Notes under the pieces: model-generated | What the model saw: only the letters and a program-made list of their open reading frames with translations | Told to the model about the DNA's origin: nothing | Databases searched by the model: none | Source: Muribaculaceae bacterium | Lineage (GTDB): Bacteria > Bacteroidota > Bacteroidia > Bacteroidales > Muribaculaceae | Reading direction: 5' to 3' | DNA: 64,000 nucleotides | Assembly (NCBI GenBank): GCA_024400935.1 | Contig: JAKSLZ010000005.1 | Coordinates: 1 to 64,000 of the forward strand | Position numbers and translations under genes: made by a program | Shown: one piece after another, positions 17,827-27,039 of the stretch | Layout: each line of letters opens with the position of its first letter | Numbering within the stretch: the first letter of the stretch is position 1

Positions 17827-18082
17827 GAGAGGCTGAAAGCCGGCACGCACAAAGCTTGCTTTGGGCACATAACCCCCACCGAAAGGAGTGAAACGACTGC
17901 CGGTGGGGGTATAAAGTGTAACAAAACGCGCGGTTGAAGACCGCTACCTCGAAACGAACAAGGTGGCGGTCTTCAACCGCAGTATAGTGTATCGCATTTT
18001 CCCTGCCCTGCCTTCGCATGCGCTCAGTTAGGACAGGGTTATGTGCAGAACCAAGGTTCTGCGTGGCGGCTTCCAGCCTCTC
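17827..18082. repeat. 256-bp cloverleaf-like inverted-repeat element
   Basis: The ends form a 23-bp imperfect inverted repeat (21 of 23 pairs; GAGAGGCTGAAAGCC at 17827, partner 18060-18082). An inner perfect 11-bp pair GCACATAACCC/GGGTTATGTGC lies at 17865-17875 and 18036-18046. Hairpins inside: CAAAGC/GCTTTG (17850-17863); CCCCCACCG/CGGTGGGGG (17873-17909) with loop AAAGGAGTGAAACGACTG; a 20-bp stem at 17930-17949/17961-17980; a weaker arm at 18001-18038; and CAGAACC/GGTTCTG (18046-18061). It lies between divergent genes and no protein is encoded. It could be a non-autonomous mobile element or a structured RNA. Confidence 0.8.
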
Positions 18083-18195
18083 ATTACAAAATCTTGTGAA
18101 ATCAGTGAGATTTACGTGCGTGTGTCCGCACACATAACATTGGTGAATAGTTACGGCAAAATAAAACACAGTTTTCATATATCGAAGAAAAATGT

Positions 18196-18203
18196 TAACT
18201 TTG
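18196..18203 (+). promoter_or_regulatory. -7 box of the uvrD-type helicase gene
   Basis: TAACTTTG, 19 bases before the ATG at 18222. TTTC at 18173-18176 is a possible -33 element at 19-base spacing. The box lies about 110 bases right of the cloverleaf element. Confidence 0.55.
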
Positions 18204-18221
18204 TATTCTTAAACACATGGT

Positions 18222-20609
18222 ATGGACAACTATCTAGACGAACTCAACGAACAACAACGCGCTGCAGTGGAATATTGCGACGGTCCCCAGCTGGTGATTG
18301 CCGGAGCGGGATCGGGCAAGACACGTGTACTCACTTACAAGATTGTGCACCTGCTCAACCTGGGCATTCCGCCCTATCGCATCATGGCCCTCACGTTCAC
18401 TAACAAAGCCGCTCGTGAGATGCGTGAGCGCATTGAGGCTCTTGTGGGCCACGAAACAGCGGCAAGGCTGTGGATGGGAACATTCCACTCCATCTTTTCA
18501 CGCATACTGCGCATGAATGCCGAGCGCATAGGCTTCAAGCATGACTTCACGATATATGACTCCAACGACTCACGCTCGCTGGTGAAACTAATCATCAAGG
18601 ACATGGGGCTAGACGACAAGGTCTACAAGCCGTCAACGGTGCAGAGTGCCATATCTAATGTTAAGAACGCCTTGATATCGCCCTATGACTATGAGCGCCA
18701 CAAGGGGCTGAGAGATGCCGACGAGAATGCCGGCAGGCCTCTCATCTATGCCATCTACAAGACTTATTGGAACAGATGCAAAGTGGCGGGAGCGATGGAC
18801 TTTGACGACCTGCTGTTCTATACCAACATCCTGCTCAGAGACAATCCTGACGTGCTCGAGAACTACCAGGAGATGTTTCAGTACTACCTTGTCGACGAGT
18901 ACCAGGACACCAACTTTGCCCAGCACCTCATCCTGGTGCAGCTGTGCAAGAAGCACGGCCGCCTGTGTGTGGTGGGCGACGATGCACAGAGCATCTACTC
19001 GTTTCGCGGCGCCAACATTGAGAACATCCTCAAGCTGCAAAAGGTCTACCCTACTTTACAGACCTACAAGCTTGAACAAAACTACCGTTCTACACAGACC
19101 ATCATCTCAGCTGCTAACTCCCTGATAGAAAAGAACAAGGGACAGATCGCCAAGCATCTGTTCTCAGAGAACCCAGTGGGAGGACGAATAGGCGTAATAC
19201 AGTGTTACAGCGACTATGAGGAAGCTTATGTTGTGGCCAATCAGATTGCTGCCACTAAGGCACGCCATGGCGACAAATATAGCGACATCGCCGTGCTGTA
19301 TCGCACTAACGCACAGTCGAGAACCCTCGAGGAAGCACTGAGCAACGGCGGACGCCGCGACAAGCACGGCAACGTGCGCAGCGCCATACCCTATCGCATC
19401 TATGGCGGACTCTCGTTCTACCAGCGCAAGGAAATCAAAGACGCCGTGAGCTACTTCAGACTATCGATCAATCCCGACGATGACGAGGCTCTGCGACGCA
19501 TCATCAACTATCCGTCGCGAGGCATAGGCGACACTACCATGGCCAAGGTGCAGCACTGCGCCATGGAGCACAGCGTGAGCATGTGGCAGGTAATCAACGA
19601 TCCAGCAAAATATGACCTTGGTGTCAACAACGGAACAATCAAGAAGCTTAACGCATTCATTGAACTGATACAGGGATTCATACGCCTCAACAACGAGGGC
19701 AACGACGCCTACAACGTGGCACGCACAATCATCGAGCGAACCAAGCTGCTGGCAATATTGATGAACGACAACACGCCTGAGAACATCAGCCGTCAGGAGA
19801 ACATCACCGAGTTGCTCAACGGTGTCAACGAGTTTGTGGACGAGCGCCGCGAAGAAGGCATCGAAGAAATCCAGCTCACCCACTATCTGGCGCAAGTGTC
19901 GCTGCTCACCGACCAAGACGAGGAAAAGAACGACGGCGACTGCGTCACACTCATGACCGTGCACGCCGCCAAGGGACTGGAGTTCAAGCACGTCATCGTG
20001 GTGGGCGTTGAGGAAGACCTGTTCCCATCTTACATGAGCCAGAACTCACTGCGAGAAATCGAAGAGGAACGCCGCCTACTATATGTTGCCATAACACGCG
20101 CCAAGAAGACCTGTATTCTCACATTTGCCTCATCACGTTTCCAGAACGGACAGACCAAGACCTGCACGATGAGTCGTTTTATACGCGACATCAACCCCGA
20201 TTATCTGGATTTGGGCTCTACAAGAACATCAATACAAGGATCAGTATCTCCCAGAAGCAATACAAGGCCGACCAGCGGAACTGCCACCTCGTGGTCTATC
20301 ACGCCAAGCACTTCGTATCCAGGCATCGGCGAGACCAAGAAACCCTTCATGCACCCCACAGTGTCACGTCCCGCACCACGAACCTCTGCGCCCACAGCCA
20401 CACATGGTAAGACCCCAACGGGCGGATATAGCGTGCACAGCGTCGACTCGGTGGCACAAGGCATGCGCATCAACCATTCACGATTTGGAGCCGGCACTAT
20501 CGTCAACATCGACAAGAGCGGTGCCGATGCCAAGATTGTCGTGAACTTTGATGACGTCGACACCAAAACACTTCTACTCAAATACGCAAAATTTGAAATT
20601 ATACAATAA
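18222..20609 (+). CDS. UvrD/PcrA-family superfamily 1 DNA helicase
   Basis: ATP-dependent 3'-5' DNA helicase of 795 residues for repair and replication-fork maintenance. Motifs: Walker A GAGSGKT (28-34), GTFHSIFSRIL (motif Ia region), Walker B DEYQDTN (225-231), GDDAQSIYSFRGA (motif III), QNYRST (motif IV), TVHAAKGLEF (motif V) and YVAITRAKK (motif VI). The C-terminal extension ends in a PcrA-type tail (RFGAGTIVNIDKSG...). No nuclease domain is present. The stop codon overlaps the nspC start by one base (TAATG). Confidence 0.94.
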   Translation: MDNYLDELNEQQRAAVEYCDGPQLVIAGAGSGKTRVLTYKIVHLLNLGIPPYRIMALTFTNKAAREMRERIEALVGHETAARLWMGTFHSIFSRILRMNAERIGFKHDFTIYDSNDSRSLVKLIIKDMGLDDKVYKPSTVQSAISNVKNALISPYDYERHKGLRDADENAGRPLIYAIYKTYWNRCKVAGAMDFDDLLFYTNILLRDNPDVLENYQEMFQYYLVDEYQDTNFAQHLILVQLCKKHGRLCVVGDDAQSIYSFRGANIENILKLQKVYPTLQTYKLEQNYRSTQTIISAANSLIEKNKGQIAKHLFSENPVGGRIGVIQCYSDYEEAYVVANQIAATKARHGDKYSDIAVLYRTNAQSRTLEEALSNGGRRDKHGNVRSAIPYRIYGGLSFYQRKEIKDAVSYFRLSINPDDDEALRRIINYPSRGIGDTTMAKVQHCAMEHSVSMWQVINDPAKYDLGVNNGTIKKLNAFIELIQGFIRLNNEGNDAYNVARTIIERTKLLAILMNDNTPENISRQENITELLNGVNEFVDERREEGIEEIQLTHYLAQVSLLTDQDEEKNDGDCVTLMTVHAAKGLEFKHVIVVGVEEDLFPSYMSQNSLREIEEERRLLYVAITRAKKTCILTFASSRFQNGQTKTCTMSRFIRDINPDYLDLGSTRTSIQGSVSPRSNTRPTSGTATSWSITPSTSYPGIGETKKPFMHPTVSRPAPRTSAPTATHGKTPTGGYSVHSVDSVAQGMRINHSRFGAGTIVNIDKSGADAKIVVNFDDVDTKTLLLKYAKFEIIQ

Positions 20610-21742
20610 TGAACACTCCATACTATATCGTCTATGAGGAAAAACTGAGGAAAAATCTCAACCTCATCACCCGCGTCATGCAAGAGAGCGGAGCAAAAAT
20701 CATCATGGCTTTCAAGGCCAACGCCCTGTGGCGCACCTTCCCAATCTTTAGGGAATATGGCATCTGCTCAACCGCCAGTTCGGTAAACGAGATGCTGCTG
20801 GCCAATGAGGAACTGGACTGCAAGGCACACACCTATTGTCCCGTTTATACTGACACGACAATAGAGAAATTTATGCAGGGAAGCTCACACATAACCTTCA
20901 ATAGTGTAGCACAATACAACCGGTTCAAGGATCGTGTGGCACAATATGGTGAAACCACAGGACGACACATCAGCTGCGGCCTGCGCATCAACCCCATGTG
21001 CTCGGTCATTGACACTGACATCTACAACCCCTGCACCCCAGGGTCACGCTTCGGAGTAACGGCCCAGATGCTCACTGAACTACCCCAGGGGCTTGAAGGA
21101 TTCCACTTCCATGCCCTGTGCGAGTCAACCAGCTATGACCTGGAGAAAGTGCTTGAGGCAGTAAAAGAACAGTTTGGACAATATCTCCCTCATCTCAAGT
21201 GGCTCAACATGGGCGGTGGACACCTGATGACACGCAAGGACTATGACGTGGACCATCTCATTGCCCTACTCAAGCAATTCAAGGCCGAGTATCCCAACCT
21301 TGACCTCATCCTGGAACCGGGCAGCGCCTTCTGCTGGCAGACCGGCGACCTCGAGGCTACTGTGGTCGACGTGGTAGAGAACAGCGGCATCAAGACGGCA
21401 ATAGTCGACGTGTCATTTGCATGTCACATGCCTGACTGCCTTGAGATGCCCTACAAACCTCGTATCAGCCAGGCCCTTGAGGATGTCGACCCTACCAAGC
21501 CCACCTACCGCATAGGCGGCAACTCGTGCCTGAGCGGAGACTTCACCGGCGACTGGAGCTTTGAACACGAGCTCAAGGAAGGCGACAGGCTCACCTTTGA
21601 GGACATGAACCACTACACCACCGTCAAGACCCACATGTTCAACGGCATTGACCATCCGGCACTGGTACTCGAGCGCATAGACGGGGCGCAGATAGTGCTG
21701 CGTGAGTTCACTTATGAGGACTACAAGAACCGCATGGACTGA
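20609..21742 (+). CDS. nspC: Carboxynorspermidine decarboxylase
   Basis: PLP-dependent alanine-racemase-fold decarboxylase of 377 residues, the last step of spermidine or norspermidine synthesis by the carboxyspermidine route common in Bacteroidetes. The PLP lysine lies in IIMAFKANALW (Lys36). Other conserved parts are GLRINPMCS, GFHFHALCE, WLNMGGGH, LEPGSAFCW and GNSCLSGD. It starts in the TAATG overlap with the helicase gene. The partner carboxyspermidine dehydrogenase gene is not in the window. Confidence 0.94.
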   Translation: MNTPYYIVYEEKLRKNLNLITRVMQESGAKIIMAFKANALWRTFPIFREYGICSTASSVNEMLLANEELDCKAHTYCPVYTDTTIEKFMQGSSHITFNSVAQYNRFKDRVAQYGETTGRHISCGLRINPMCSVIDTDIYNPCTPGSRFGVTAQMLTELPQGLEGFHFHALCESTSYDLEKVLEAVKEQFGQYLPHLKWLNMGGGHLMTRKDYDVDHLIALLKQFKAEYPNLDLILEPGSAFCWQTGDLEATVVDVVENSGIKTAIVDVSFACHMPDCLEMPYKPRISQALEDVDPTKPTYRIGGNSCLSGDFTGDWSFEHELKEGDRLTFEDMNHYTTVKTHMFNGIDHPALVLERIDGAQIVLREFTYEDYKNRMD

Positions 21743-21772
21743 CAATATCTACAAGACTTAAACACTATCTCA

Positions 21773-21803
21773 CAGGGCCTTTGCCACCACGGCAGCGGCC
21801 CTG
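21773..21803 (+). terminator. Likely terminator after nspC
   Basis: Nested stem CAGGGCC/GGCCCTG with inner TGCC/GGCA, followed by only four T. It is moderate as an intrinsic terminator. It separates nspC from the promoter of the next gene. Confidence 0.6.
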
Positions 21804-21829
21804 TTTTGCACACTTTTGTCGCGTTAGGT

Positions 21830-21849
21830 CTAATATACTTGTATATTAG
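21830..21849. promoter_or_regulatory. Palindromic operator-like site in the Crp/Fnr gene promoter
   Basis: Perfect 20-base dyad CTAATATAC-TT-GTATATTAG. It covers the -33 region of the promoter (CTTG at 21838-21841), so a bound dimer would block or modulate RNA polymerase. The gene it precedes encodes a dimeric Crp/Fnr-type regulator, making autoregulation plausible. Confidence 0.6.
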
Positions 21850-21869
21850 CCAAATTTTCTGTATCTTTG
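21838..21869 (+). promoter_or_regulatory. Promoter of the Crp/Fnr regulator gene
   Basis: TATCTTTG at 21862-21869 with CTTG at 21838-21841, 20 bases upstream. The ATG at 21898 lies about 28 bases downstream. A TTG-initiated start at 21874 would fall at the expected transcription start and is therefore unlikely. Confidence 0.65.
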
Positions 21870-21897
21870 TGGATTGAAAGCGAATTTACATAGACAG

Positions 21898-22599
21898 ATG
21901 ATAAAAAAGAGTACACTAGAAGAAGTTATAAGCAAAGACCTGGCTGCAATATGGACTATCCTCACCCCTGAGGAAAAGCGTATTGTCGCCGACAACTTTA
22001 TCATTCGCAAGTTTAAGAAGAATCAAATAATTTATGCCGAGCATGACGAGCCCATGTACCTGTGGTGCCTGCTCAGCGGTAAGGTAAAACTGATGAAAGA
22101 CGGTATGGGTGGTCGACAGCAAATCCTGCGACTCTACCGCCCCATCCAGTACTTTGGCTACCGCGCGTTCTTCGCCCATGAGGCCTACGTATCAAGCGCA
22201 GTAGCATTTGAGGCTTCAACACTGGGCATGCTCCCCATGAAGCTTGTGTGTGAGCTCATCGACAAGAACCGCCAGCTGGCATGGTTCTTCATCAACGAGC
22301 TGTCAAAGAACCTGGGCGGCAGCGACACCAAGATTGTAAACCTTACCCAGAAACACCTGCGCGGACGACTGGCCGAAGCCCTCACTCTCATGCTCGATCA
22401 CTACGGATATGAGGAAGATGGCGAGACGCTAAAGATCTACATGGCACGTGAAGACCTGGCCAACCTCTCTAACATGACCACGTCTAACGCCATCAGGACT
22501 CTATCGGCATTTACACAAGAGAGAATCATCACCGTTGACGGCCGACGCATCAAGGTGCTTAACGAAGAGATTCTGCGCAACATTAGCAAGTTTGGATAA
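21898..22599 (+). CDS. Crp/Fnr-family transcriptional regulator
   Basis: Regulator of 233 residues. An N-terminal cyclic-nucleotide-binding-type beta-barrel (about 20-140) contains KKNQIIYAEHDEPMYLWCLLSGKVKL. A dimerisation helix follows, then a C-terminal winged helix (about 160-225) with REDLANLSNMTTSNAIRTLS as the recognition region. No Fnr-type cysteine cluster is seen, and the barrel lacks an obvious cAMP motif, so the effector is unknown. It heads a tightly packed run with DUF4924, rfbD, prfC, amgK-rapZ and murU, and may control that operon; the palindrome in its promoter suggests autoregulation. Confidence 0.9.
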   Translation: MIKKSTLEEVISKDLAAIWTILTPEEKRIVADNFIIRKFKKNQIIYAEHDEPMYLWCLLSGKVKLMKDGMGGRQQILRLYRPIQYFGYRAFFAHEAYVSSAVAFEASTLGMLPMKLVCELIDKNRQLAWFFINELSKNLGGSDTKIVNLTQKHLRGRLAEALTLMLDHYGYEEDGETLKIYMAREDLANLSNMTTSNAIRTLSAFTQERIITVDGRRIKVLNEEILRNISKFG

Positions 22600-23150
22600 T
22601 GATAATCGCTCAACAAAAAAGAAAAGAAAACATGGCCGAGTATCTGCTATACATGTGGCAGATAGAGGACATCATACGCGCTTGCAACCGCGACATCGAC
22701 ATCATCGACAAGAACGTCATTGCACAGTATCAGGTCGACGATGACACGCGGGCACAGATGCGCGACTGGTGGGAGTCTCTCATCAAGATGATGGAGCTCG
22801 AGAACGTGAGAGAAAGCGGACACCTGCAAATCAACAAGAACGTGATTATTCGCCTCACCGACCTCCACCTGCAACTCGTCAAAAACGAGAAATACCCCGA
22901 TTATGGGGCCGACTACTACCGCACCCTCCCATATATCGTGGAGTTGCGCGCCAAGTATAACAACAAAGAGGATGCGGCAGGTGAGCTGGAGACATGCTTC
23001 AACGCACTGTATGGACTGCTCATGCTCAAGCTCCAAGGCAAGGAAATCACCCACGGCACACAAGTTGCCATGGCACAGATTTCTCACTTCTTAGGTTTAC
23101 TTTCGGCCTACTACGTCAAGTATGAGGCCGACGAACTCGAACTAGACTAA
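22599..23150 (+). CDS. DUF4924 family protein
   Basis: Helical cytoplasmic protein of 183 residues restricted to Bacteroidetes. The N-terminal signature AEYLLYMWQIEDIIRAC matches DUF4924 as I remember it. Function is unknown. The start at 22599 overlaps the previous stop (TAATG) and gives the N-terminus typical of homologs; an ATG at 22632 is the alternative. Membership of the crp-to-murU run is the only context clue. Confidence 0.8.
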   Translation: MIIAQQKRKENMAEYLLYMWQIEDIIRACNRDIDIIDKNVIAQYQVDDDTRAQMRDWWESLIKMMELENVRESGHLQINKNVIIRLTDLHLQLVKNEKYPDYGADYYRTLPYIVELRAKYNNKEDAAGELETCFNALYGLLMLKLQGKEITHGTQVAMAQISHFLGLLSAYYVKYEADELELD

Positions 23151-23159
23151 ACTAACAAA

Positions 23160-24023
23160 ATGAATATACTTATTACAGGATGCAATGGCCAGCTGGGCCA
23201 CGAAATGCGCAATGTGCTGGACGGTGACAGCAAGTACAATGTCATCTATACTGACATTGCCGAGTTGGACCTTACCAACGAGAAGGCCCTCAACGATTTC
23301 TTCCAAGCACACCCCATCGACGTGGTGGTTAACTGCGCCGCATATACCGCTGTTGACGCAGCCGAAGACAATGTGGAGCTGTGCACCTTGGTCAACGTAG
23401 AAGCAGTGAAACGCCTAGCAACGGCAGCCCACACCCATGGGGCAAAAGTGATACACGTGTCTACCGACTATGTCTTTGACGGCAAGGGACACCGCCCCTA
23501 CAGGGAGGACGACAGGACTTGTCCGCAGTCGGTCTACGGCAGCACCAAGCTCAAGGGAGAAGAAGCATTGTTTGACAGTGCATCTGACAGCGTGGTACTG
23601 CGCACCGCGTGGCTCTACTCGCCCTACGGCAAGAACTTCGTCAAAACGATGCTAATGCTGGGACGCACCAAGGACAAACTCAATGTTGTGGTTGACCAAG
23701 TGGGTACACCCACTTATGCCTGGGATCTGGCTACAGCCATCAAGGCTATCATTGATGCACCCCAATGGGTACCCGGCGTCTACCACTTCAGCGACGAGGG
23801 AGCAATCTCGTGGTATGACTTCACCAAGGCCATACACCGCCTTGCCGGTATCACGACATGCACAGTTGACGCATGCATGAGCGACCAGTTCCCCGCTAAA
23901 GCCGCACGTCCCAACTACAGCGTCCTCGACAAGACAAAAATCAAAGCAACATATGGCATCTCTATCCCTTACTGGGAAGACAGTTTGAAAGACTGCTTAA
24001 AACGCATTAACACAGATGAGTAA
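23160..24023 (+). CDS. rfbD: dTDP-4-dehydrorhamnose reductase
   Basis: Short-chain dehydrogenase-type enzyme of 287 residues that reduces dTDP-4-dehydro-L-rhamnose to dTDP-L-rhamnose. The NAD(P)-binding loop is [11 protein letters not shown] (about 6-16). The catalytic segment is [10 protein letters not shown] followed by YGSTKLKGE (YxxxK). The substrate region [12 protein letters not shown] is typical of RmlD. The other rml genes are not present here, so it is a lone pathway gene. It starts 9 bases after the DUF4924 gene and overlaps prfC by 8 bases. Confidence 0.93.
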   Translation: MNILITGCNGQLGHEMRNVLDGDSKYNVIYTDIAELDLTNEKALNDFFQAHPIDVVVNCAAYTAVDAAEDNVELCTLVNVEAVKRLATAAHTHGAKVIHVSTDYVFDGKGHRPYREDDRTCPQSVYGSTKLKGEEALFDSASDSVVLRTAWLYSPYGKNFVKTMLMLGRTKDKLNVVVDQVGTPTYAWDLATAIKAIIDAPQWVPGVYHFSDEGAISWYDFTKAIHRLAGITTCTVDACMSDQFPAKAARPNYSVLDKTKIKATYGISIPYWEDSLKDCLKRINTDE

Positions 24024-25593
24024 CATTAACGAAATATCTAAGCGTCGCACATTTGCGATCATATCACACCCTGATGCGGGTAAAACAACTCTGACCGAGA
24101 AACTGCTGCTGTTTGGTGGTGCAATCCACGTGGCAGGTGCAGTGAAGTCTAACAAGATCAAGAAAACCGCCACCAGCGACTGGATGGAGATTGAGAAACA
24201 ACGTGGTATCTCGGTCGCTACATCAGTGATGGGATTCAACTATGGTGACTACAAAATCAACATCCTCGACACCCCGGGTCACCAGGACTTTGCCGAGGAC
24301 ACCTACCGCACCCTCACTGCCGTTGACAGTGTTATCATCGTGGTCGACGTTGCCAAGGGCGTTGAGTCGCAAACTCGCAAGCTCATGGAGGTGTGCCGCA
24401 TGCGCAACACTCCCGTGATCATCTTTGTCAACAAGCTTGACCGCGAGGGACGCGACCCGTTTGACATCCTCGACGAACTCGAGAAAGAGCTGCAAATCAG
24501 CGTGCGCCCCCTCAGCTGGCCCATCAACATCGGAGCCAAGTTCAAGGGCGTGTACAACATTTATGAGCATAGTCTCAACCTCTTCCAGCCCGACAAGCAG
24601 CATGTGACTGACCGTGTTGAGATTGCCGACATCAACGACCCCACAATCGACCAGGCTGTGGGCGAAGCCGATGCCGCACAGTTGCGCAACGACATTGAGC
24701 TCATCGACGGCGTTTATCCCGACTTTGAAGTGCAGGACTACCTCGACGCACAGGTCGCTCCCGTATTCTTCGGCTCAGCACTCAACACATTTGGCGTCAA
24801 GGAGCTGCTTGACTGCTTCGTGCGCATCGCTCCGTCGCCCCGTCCCGTTGAGGCCGAGGAACGCAAGGTAGAGCCCAGCGAGGAAAAATTCTCAGGCTTC
24901 GTATTCAAGATTCATGCTAACATGGACCCCAACCACCGCAGTTGCATCGCCTTTGTCAAGGTTTGCTCGGGTGTGTTCCGCCGCAACGAGGTCTACAAGC
25001 ACGTGCGCAGTGGCAAGAACTACCGCTTCTCAGCCCCCACAGCATTCATGGCCCAAAAGAAAGAAATCATCGACGAGGTTTATCCCGGCGATATCGTGGG
25101 TTTGCCTGACAACGGCATCTTCAAGATTGGCGACACAATCACCGAGGGTGAAGAGCTCCACTTCAAGGGACTGCCCAGCTTCTCACCCGAGATGTTCAAA
25201 TACATCGAGAACACTGACCCCATGAAGACAAAACAGCTCAACAAGGGCATCGAGCAGCTCATGGACGAGGGTGTGGCACAGTTATTTGTGAGCCAGTTCA
25301 ACAACCGCAAGATCATAGGCACAGTGGGACAGCTGCAGTTTGAGGTAATTCAGTACCGCCTGCTGCACGAATATGGCGCACAGTGCCGTTGGGAACCCAT
25401 CCACCTCTACAAGGCATGCTGGATCGAAAGCGATGACGAGCAGGCCCTCGAAGCATTCAAGAAGCGCAAATACCAGTTCATGGCTCTTGACAAGGAGGGG
25501 CGTGACGTTTTCATGGCCGACTCTGGCTATGTGCTCCAGATGGCACAACAAGATTTCCCGAAAATCAAATTCCACTTCACAAGTGAATTTTAA
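24016..25593 (+). CDS. prfC: Peptide chain release factor 3
   Basis: Translational GTPase of 525 residues that recycles RF1 and RF2 from the ribosome. G1 is [10 protein letters not shown] (17-26). The switch I region includes [14 protein letters not shown]3 is [16 protein letters not shown] and G4 is NKLDRE. Length and C-terminal domain III fit RF3 rather than EF-G. The start lies inside the end of rfbD, and the next gene starts 11 bases after the stop. The partner prfA lies 20 kb away in this window. Confidence 0.95.
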   Translation: MSNINEISKRRTFAIISHPDAGKTTLTEKLLLFGGAIHVAGAVKSNKIKKTATSDWMEIEKQRGISVATSVMGFNYGDYKINILDTPGHQDFAEDTYRTLTAVDSVIIVVDVAKGVESQTRKLMEVCRMRNTPVIIFVNKLDREGRDPFDILDELEKELQISVRPLSWPINIGAKFKGVYNIYEHSLNLFQPDKQHVTDRVEIADINDPTIDQAVGEADAAQLRNDIELIDGVYPDFEVQDYLDAQVAPVFFGSALNTFGVKELLDCFVRIAPSPRPVEAEERKVEPSEEKFSGFVFKIHANMDPNHRSCIAFVKVCSGVFRRNEVYKHVRSGKNYRFSAPTAFMAQKKEIIDEVYPGDIVGLPDNGIFKIGDTITEGEELHFKGLPSFSPEMFKYIENTDPMKTKQLNKGIEQLMDEGVAQLFVSQFNNRKIIGTVGQLQFEVIQYRLLHEYGAQCRWEPIHLYKACWIESDDEQALEAFKKRKYQFMALDKEGRDVFMADSGYVLQMAQQDFPKIKFHFTSEF

Positions 25594-25604
25594 AATATAC
25601 GATT

Positions 25605-27035
25605 ATGGACAAAACTGCTGTAATTAAAGATTTATACACCAAATATGTGGGTAGTGAGCCCACTAGTATAACCGAGATGCCCGGACAGGGTTCTAACCGA
25701 CGCTACTTCCGCATGGAAGGCGAGAAAAACATCATCGGTGTCCTGGGCGAAGTCAAAGAAGAAAACGAGGCGTTCATCTACATGGCACGCCACTTTAAAA
25801 GCAAAAACCTCCCCGTGCCCGAGGTATACATGGTGAGTGACGACTCAATGTCTTATATCCAGGAAGACTTGGGCGACTGCATCCTGTTCAAAGCCATTGA
25901 GAAAAGCCGCAAGACTAGGGTGTTTGGCGAGGACGAGAAGAAAATGATTGCCCAGACTCTGCGCAACTTGTGCAAGTTCCAGTTTGCCGGAGCCGATGGT
26001 TTTGACTTCTCCAAGTGCTATCCCGCAGCCGAGTTCGACCGCCGTTCCATCATGTGGGACCTCAACTACTTCAAGTACTGCTTCCTCAAGGCCACAGGCC
26101 TGGAGTTTCTTGAGAGCAAGCTCGAAGACGACTTTGAGCGCCTGGCCGATGTGCTCATGCGCAGCAACTCTGCCACATTCATGTATCGCGACTTCCAGTC
26201 ACGCAACGTTATGCTCAAGGACAACGAGCCCTGGTTCATCGACTTCCAGGGCGGACGCAAGGGTCCCTTCTACTATGACGTTGCTTCGTTCCTGTGGCAG
26301 GCTAAGGCCAACTTTCCCAACTCTCTGAGACAGGAGATGCTCAAGGAATACATCACAGCGTTGAGAAAATACAAGCCTGTAGACGAGCAGTACTTCCACT
26401 CACAGCTGCGTCACTTTGTGCTCTTCCGCACACTGCAAGTGCTCGGTGCATATGGCTTCAGAGGCTATTTCGAGAAGAAACCGCATTTCATGCAGAGTGT
26501 TCCCTATGCTATCAACAACCTGCGTGACCTGCTCAAAACACCATATGTTGAATATCCCTACCTCAACGAGGTACTAAACAATCTTGTAAACATGTCACAA
26601 TTTACCGATGGACTGCAAGAACGCAGCCTCACAGTGAAAGTAATGAGTTTTGCCTACAAGAAAGGCATACCCGATGATACATCAGGCAACGGTGGCGGCT
26701 TTGTATTTGACTGCCGTGCAGTGAACAACCCCGGCAAGTATGACCGATACAAACCTTTCACCGGACTTGATGCCTCGGTAATCAAATATCTTGAGGACGA
26801 CGGCGGCATCTTCAAGTTCCTTGAACATGCCTATGCTCTGGTCGATGCCTCTGTACAACGCTACAAAGAGCGCAACTTCACTAACCTCATGGTGTGCTTT
26901 GGCTGCACTGGCGGACAGCACCGTTCGGTTTACAGTGCACAGCACATGGCCGAACACATCCACGAGAAATTCAACGTCAAGGTTGAACTGATACATCGCG
27001 AGCAAAACATCGAGCAGACGTTTAACGTAAAGTAA
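25605..27035 (+). CDS. Aminosugar kinase (AmgK-like) fused to a RapZ C-terminal domain
   Basis: Two-domain protein of 476 residues. The N-terminal part (about 1-330) is an APH-fold sugar kinase. It shows a P-loop-like region GQGSNRRYFRM, the catalytic loop YRDFQSRNVML (Asp196) and the metal-binding IDFQGGRKGP (Asp213). Its best fit is AmgK, which phosphorylates the anomeric OH of MurNAc/GlcNAc. The C-terminal part (about 342-476) matches the C-terminal domain of the RNase adaptor RapZ (KKGIPDD, NNPGKY, FTGLD, GCTGGQHRS at 433-441), which senses glucosamine 6-phosphate in E. coli. The RapZ N-terminal Walker domain is absent. The next gene is murU, which completes the recycling route. The function of the fused domain is inference. 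Confidence 0.85.
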   Translation: MDKTAVIKDLYTKYVGSEPTSITEMPGQGSNRRYFRMEGEKNIIGVLGEVKEENEAFIYMARHFKSKNLPVPEVYMVSDDSMSYIQEDLGDCILFKAIEKSRKTRVFGEDEKKMIAQTLRNLCKFQFAGADGFDFSKCYPAAEFDRRSIMWDLNYFKYCFLKATGLEFLESKLEDDFERLADVLMRSNSATFMYRDFQSRNVMLKDNEPWFIDFQGGRKGPFYYDVASFLWQAKANFPNSLRQEMLKEYITALRKYKPVDEQYFHSQLRHFVLFRTLQVLGAYGFRGYFEKKPHFMQSVPYAINNLRDLLKTPYVEYPYLNEVLNNLVNMSQFTDGLQERSLTVKVMSFAYKKGIPDDTSGNGGGFVFDCRAVNNPGKYDRYKPFTGLDASVIKYLEDDGGIFKFLEHAYALVDASVQRYKERNFTNLMVCFGCTGGQHRSVYSAQHMAEHIHEKFNVKVELIHREQNIEQTFNVK

Positions 27036-27039
27036 TCAG

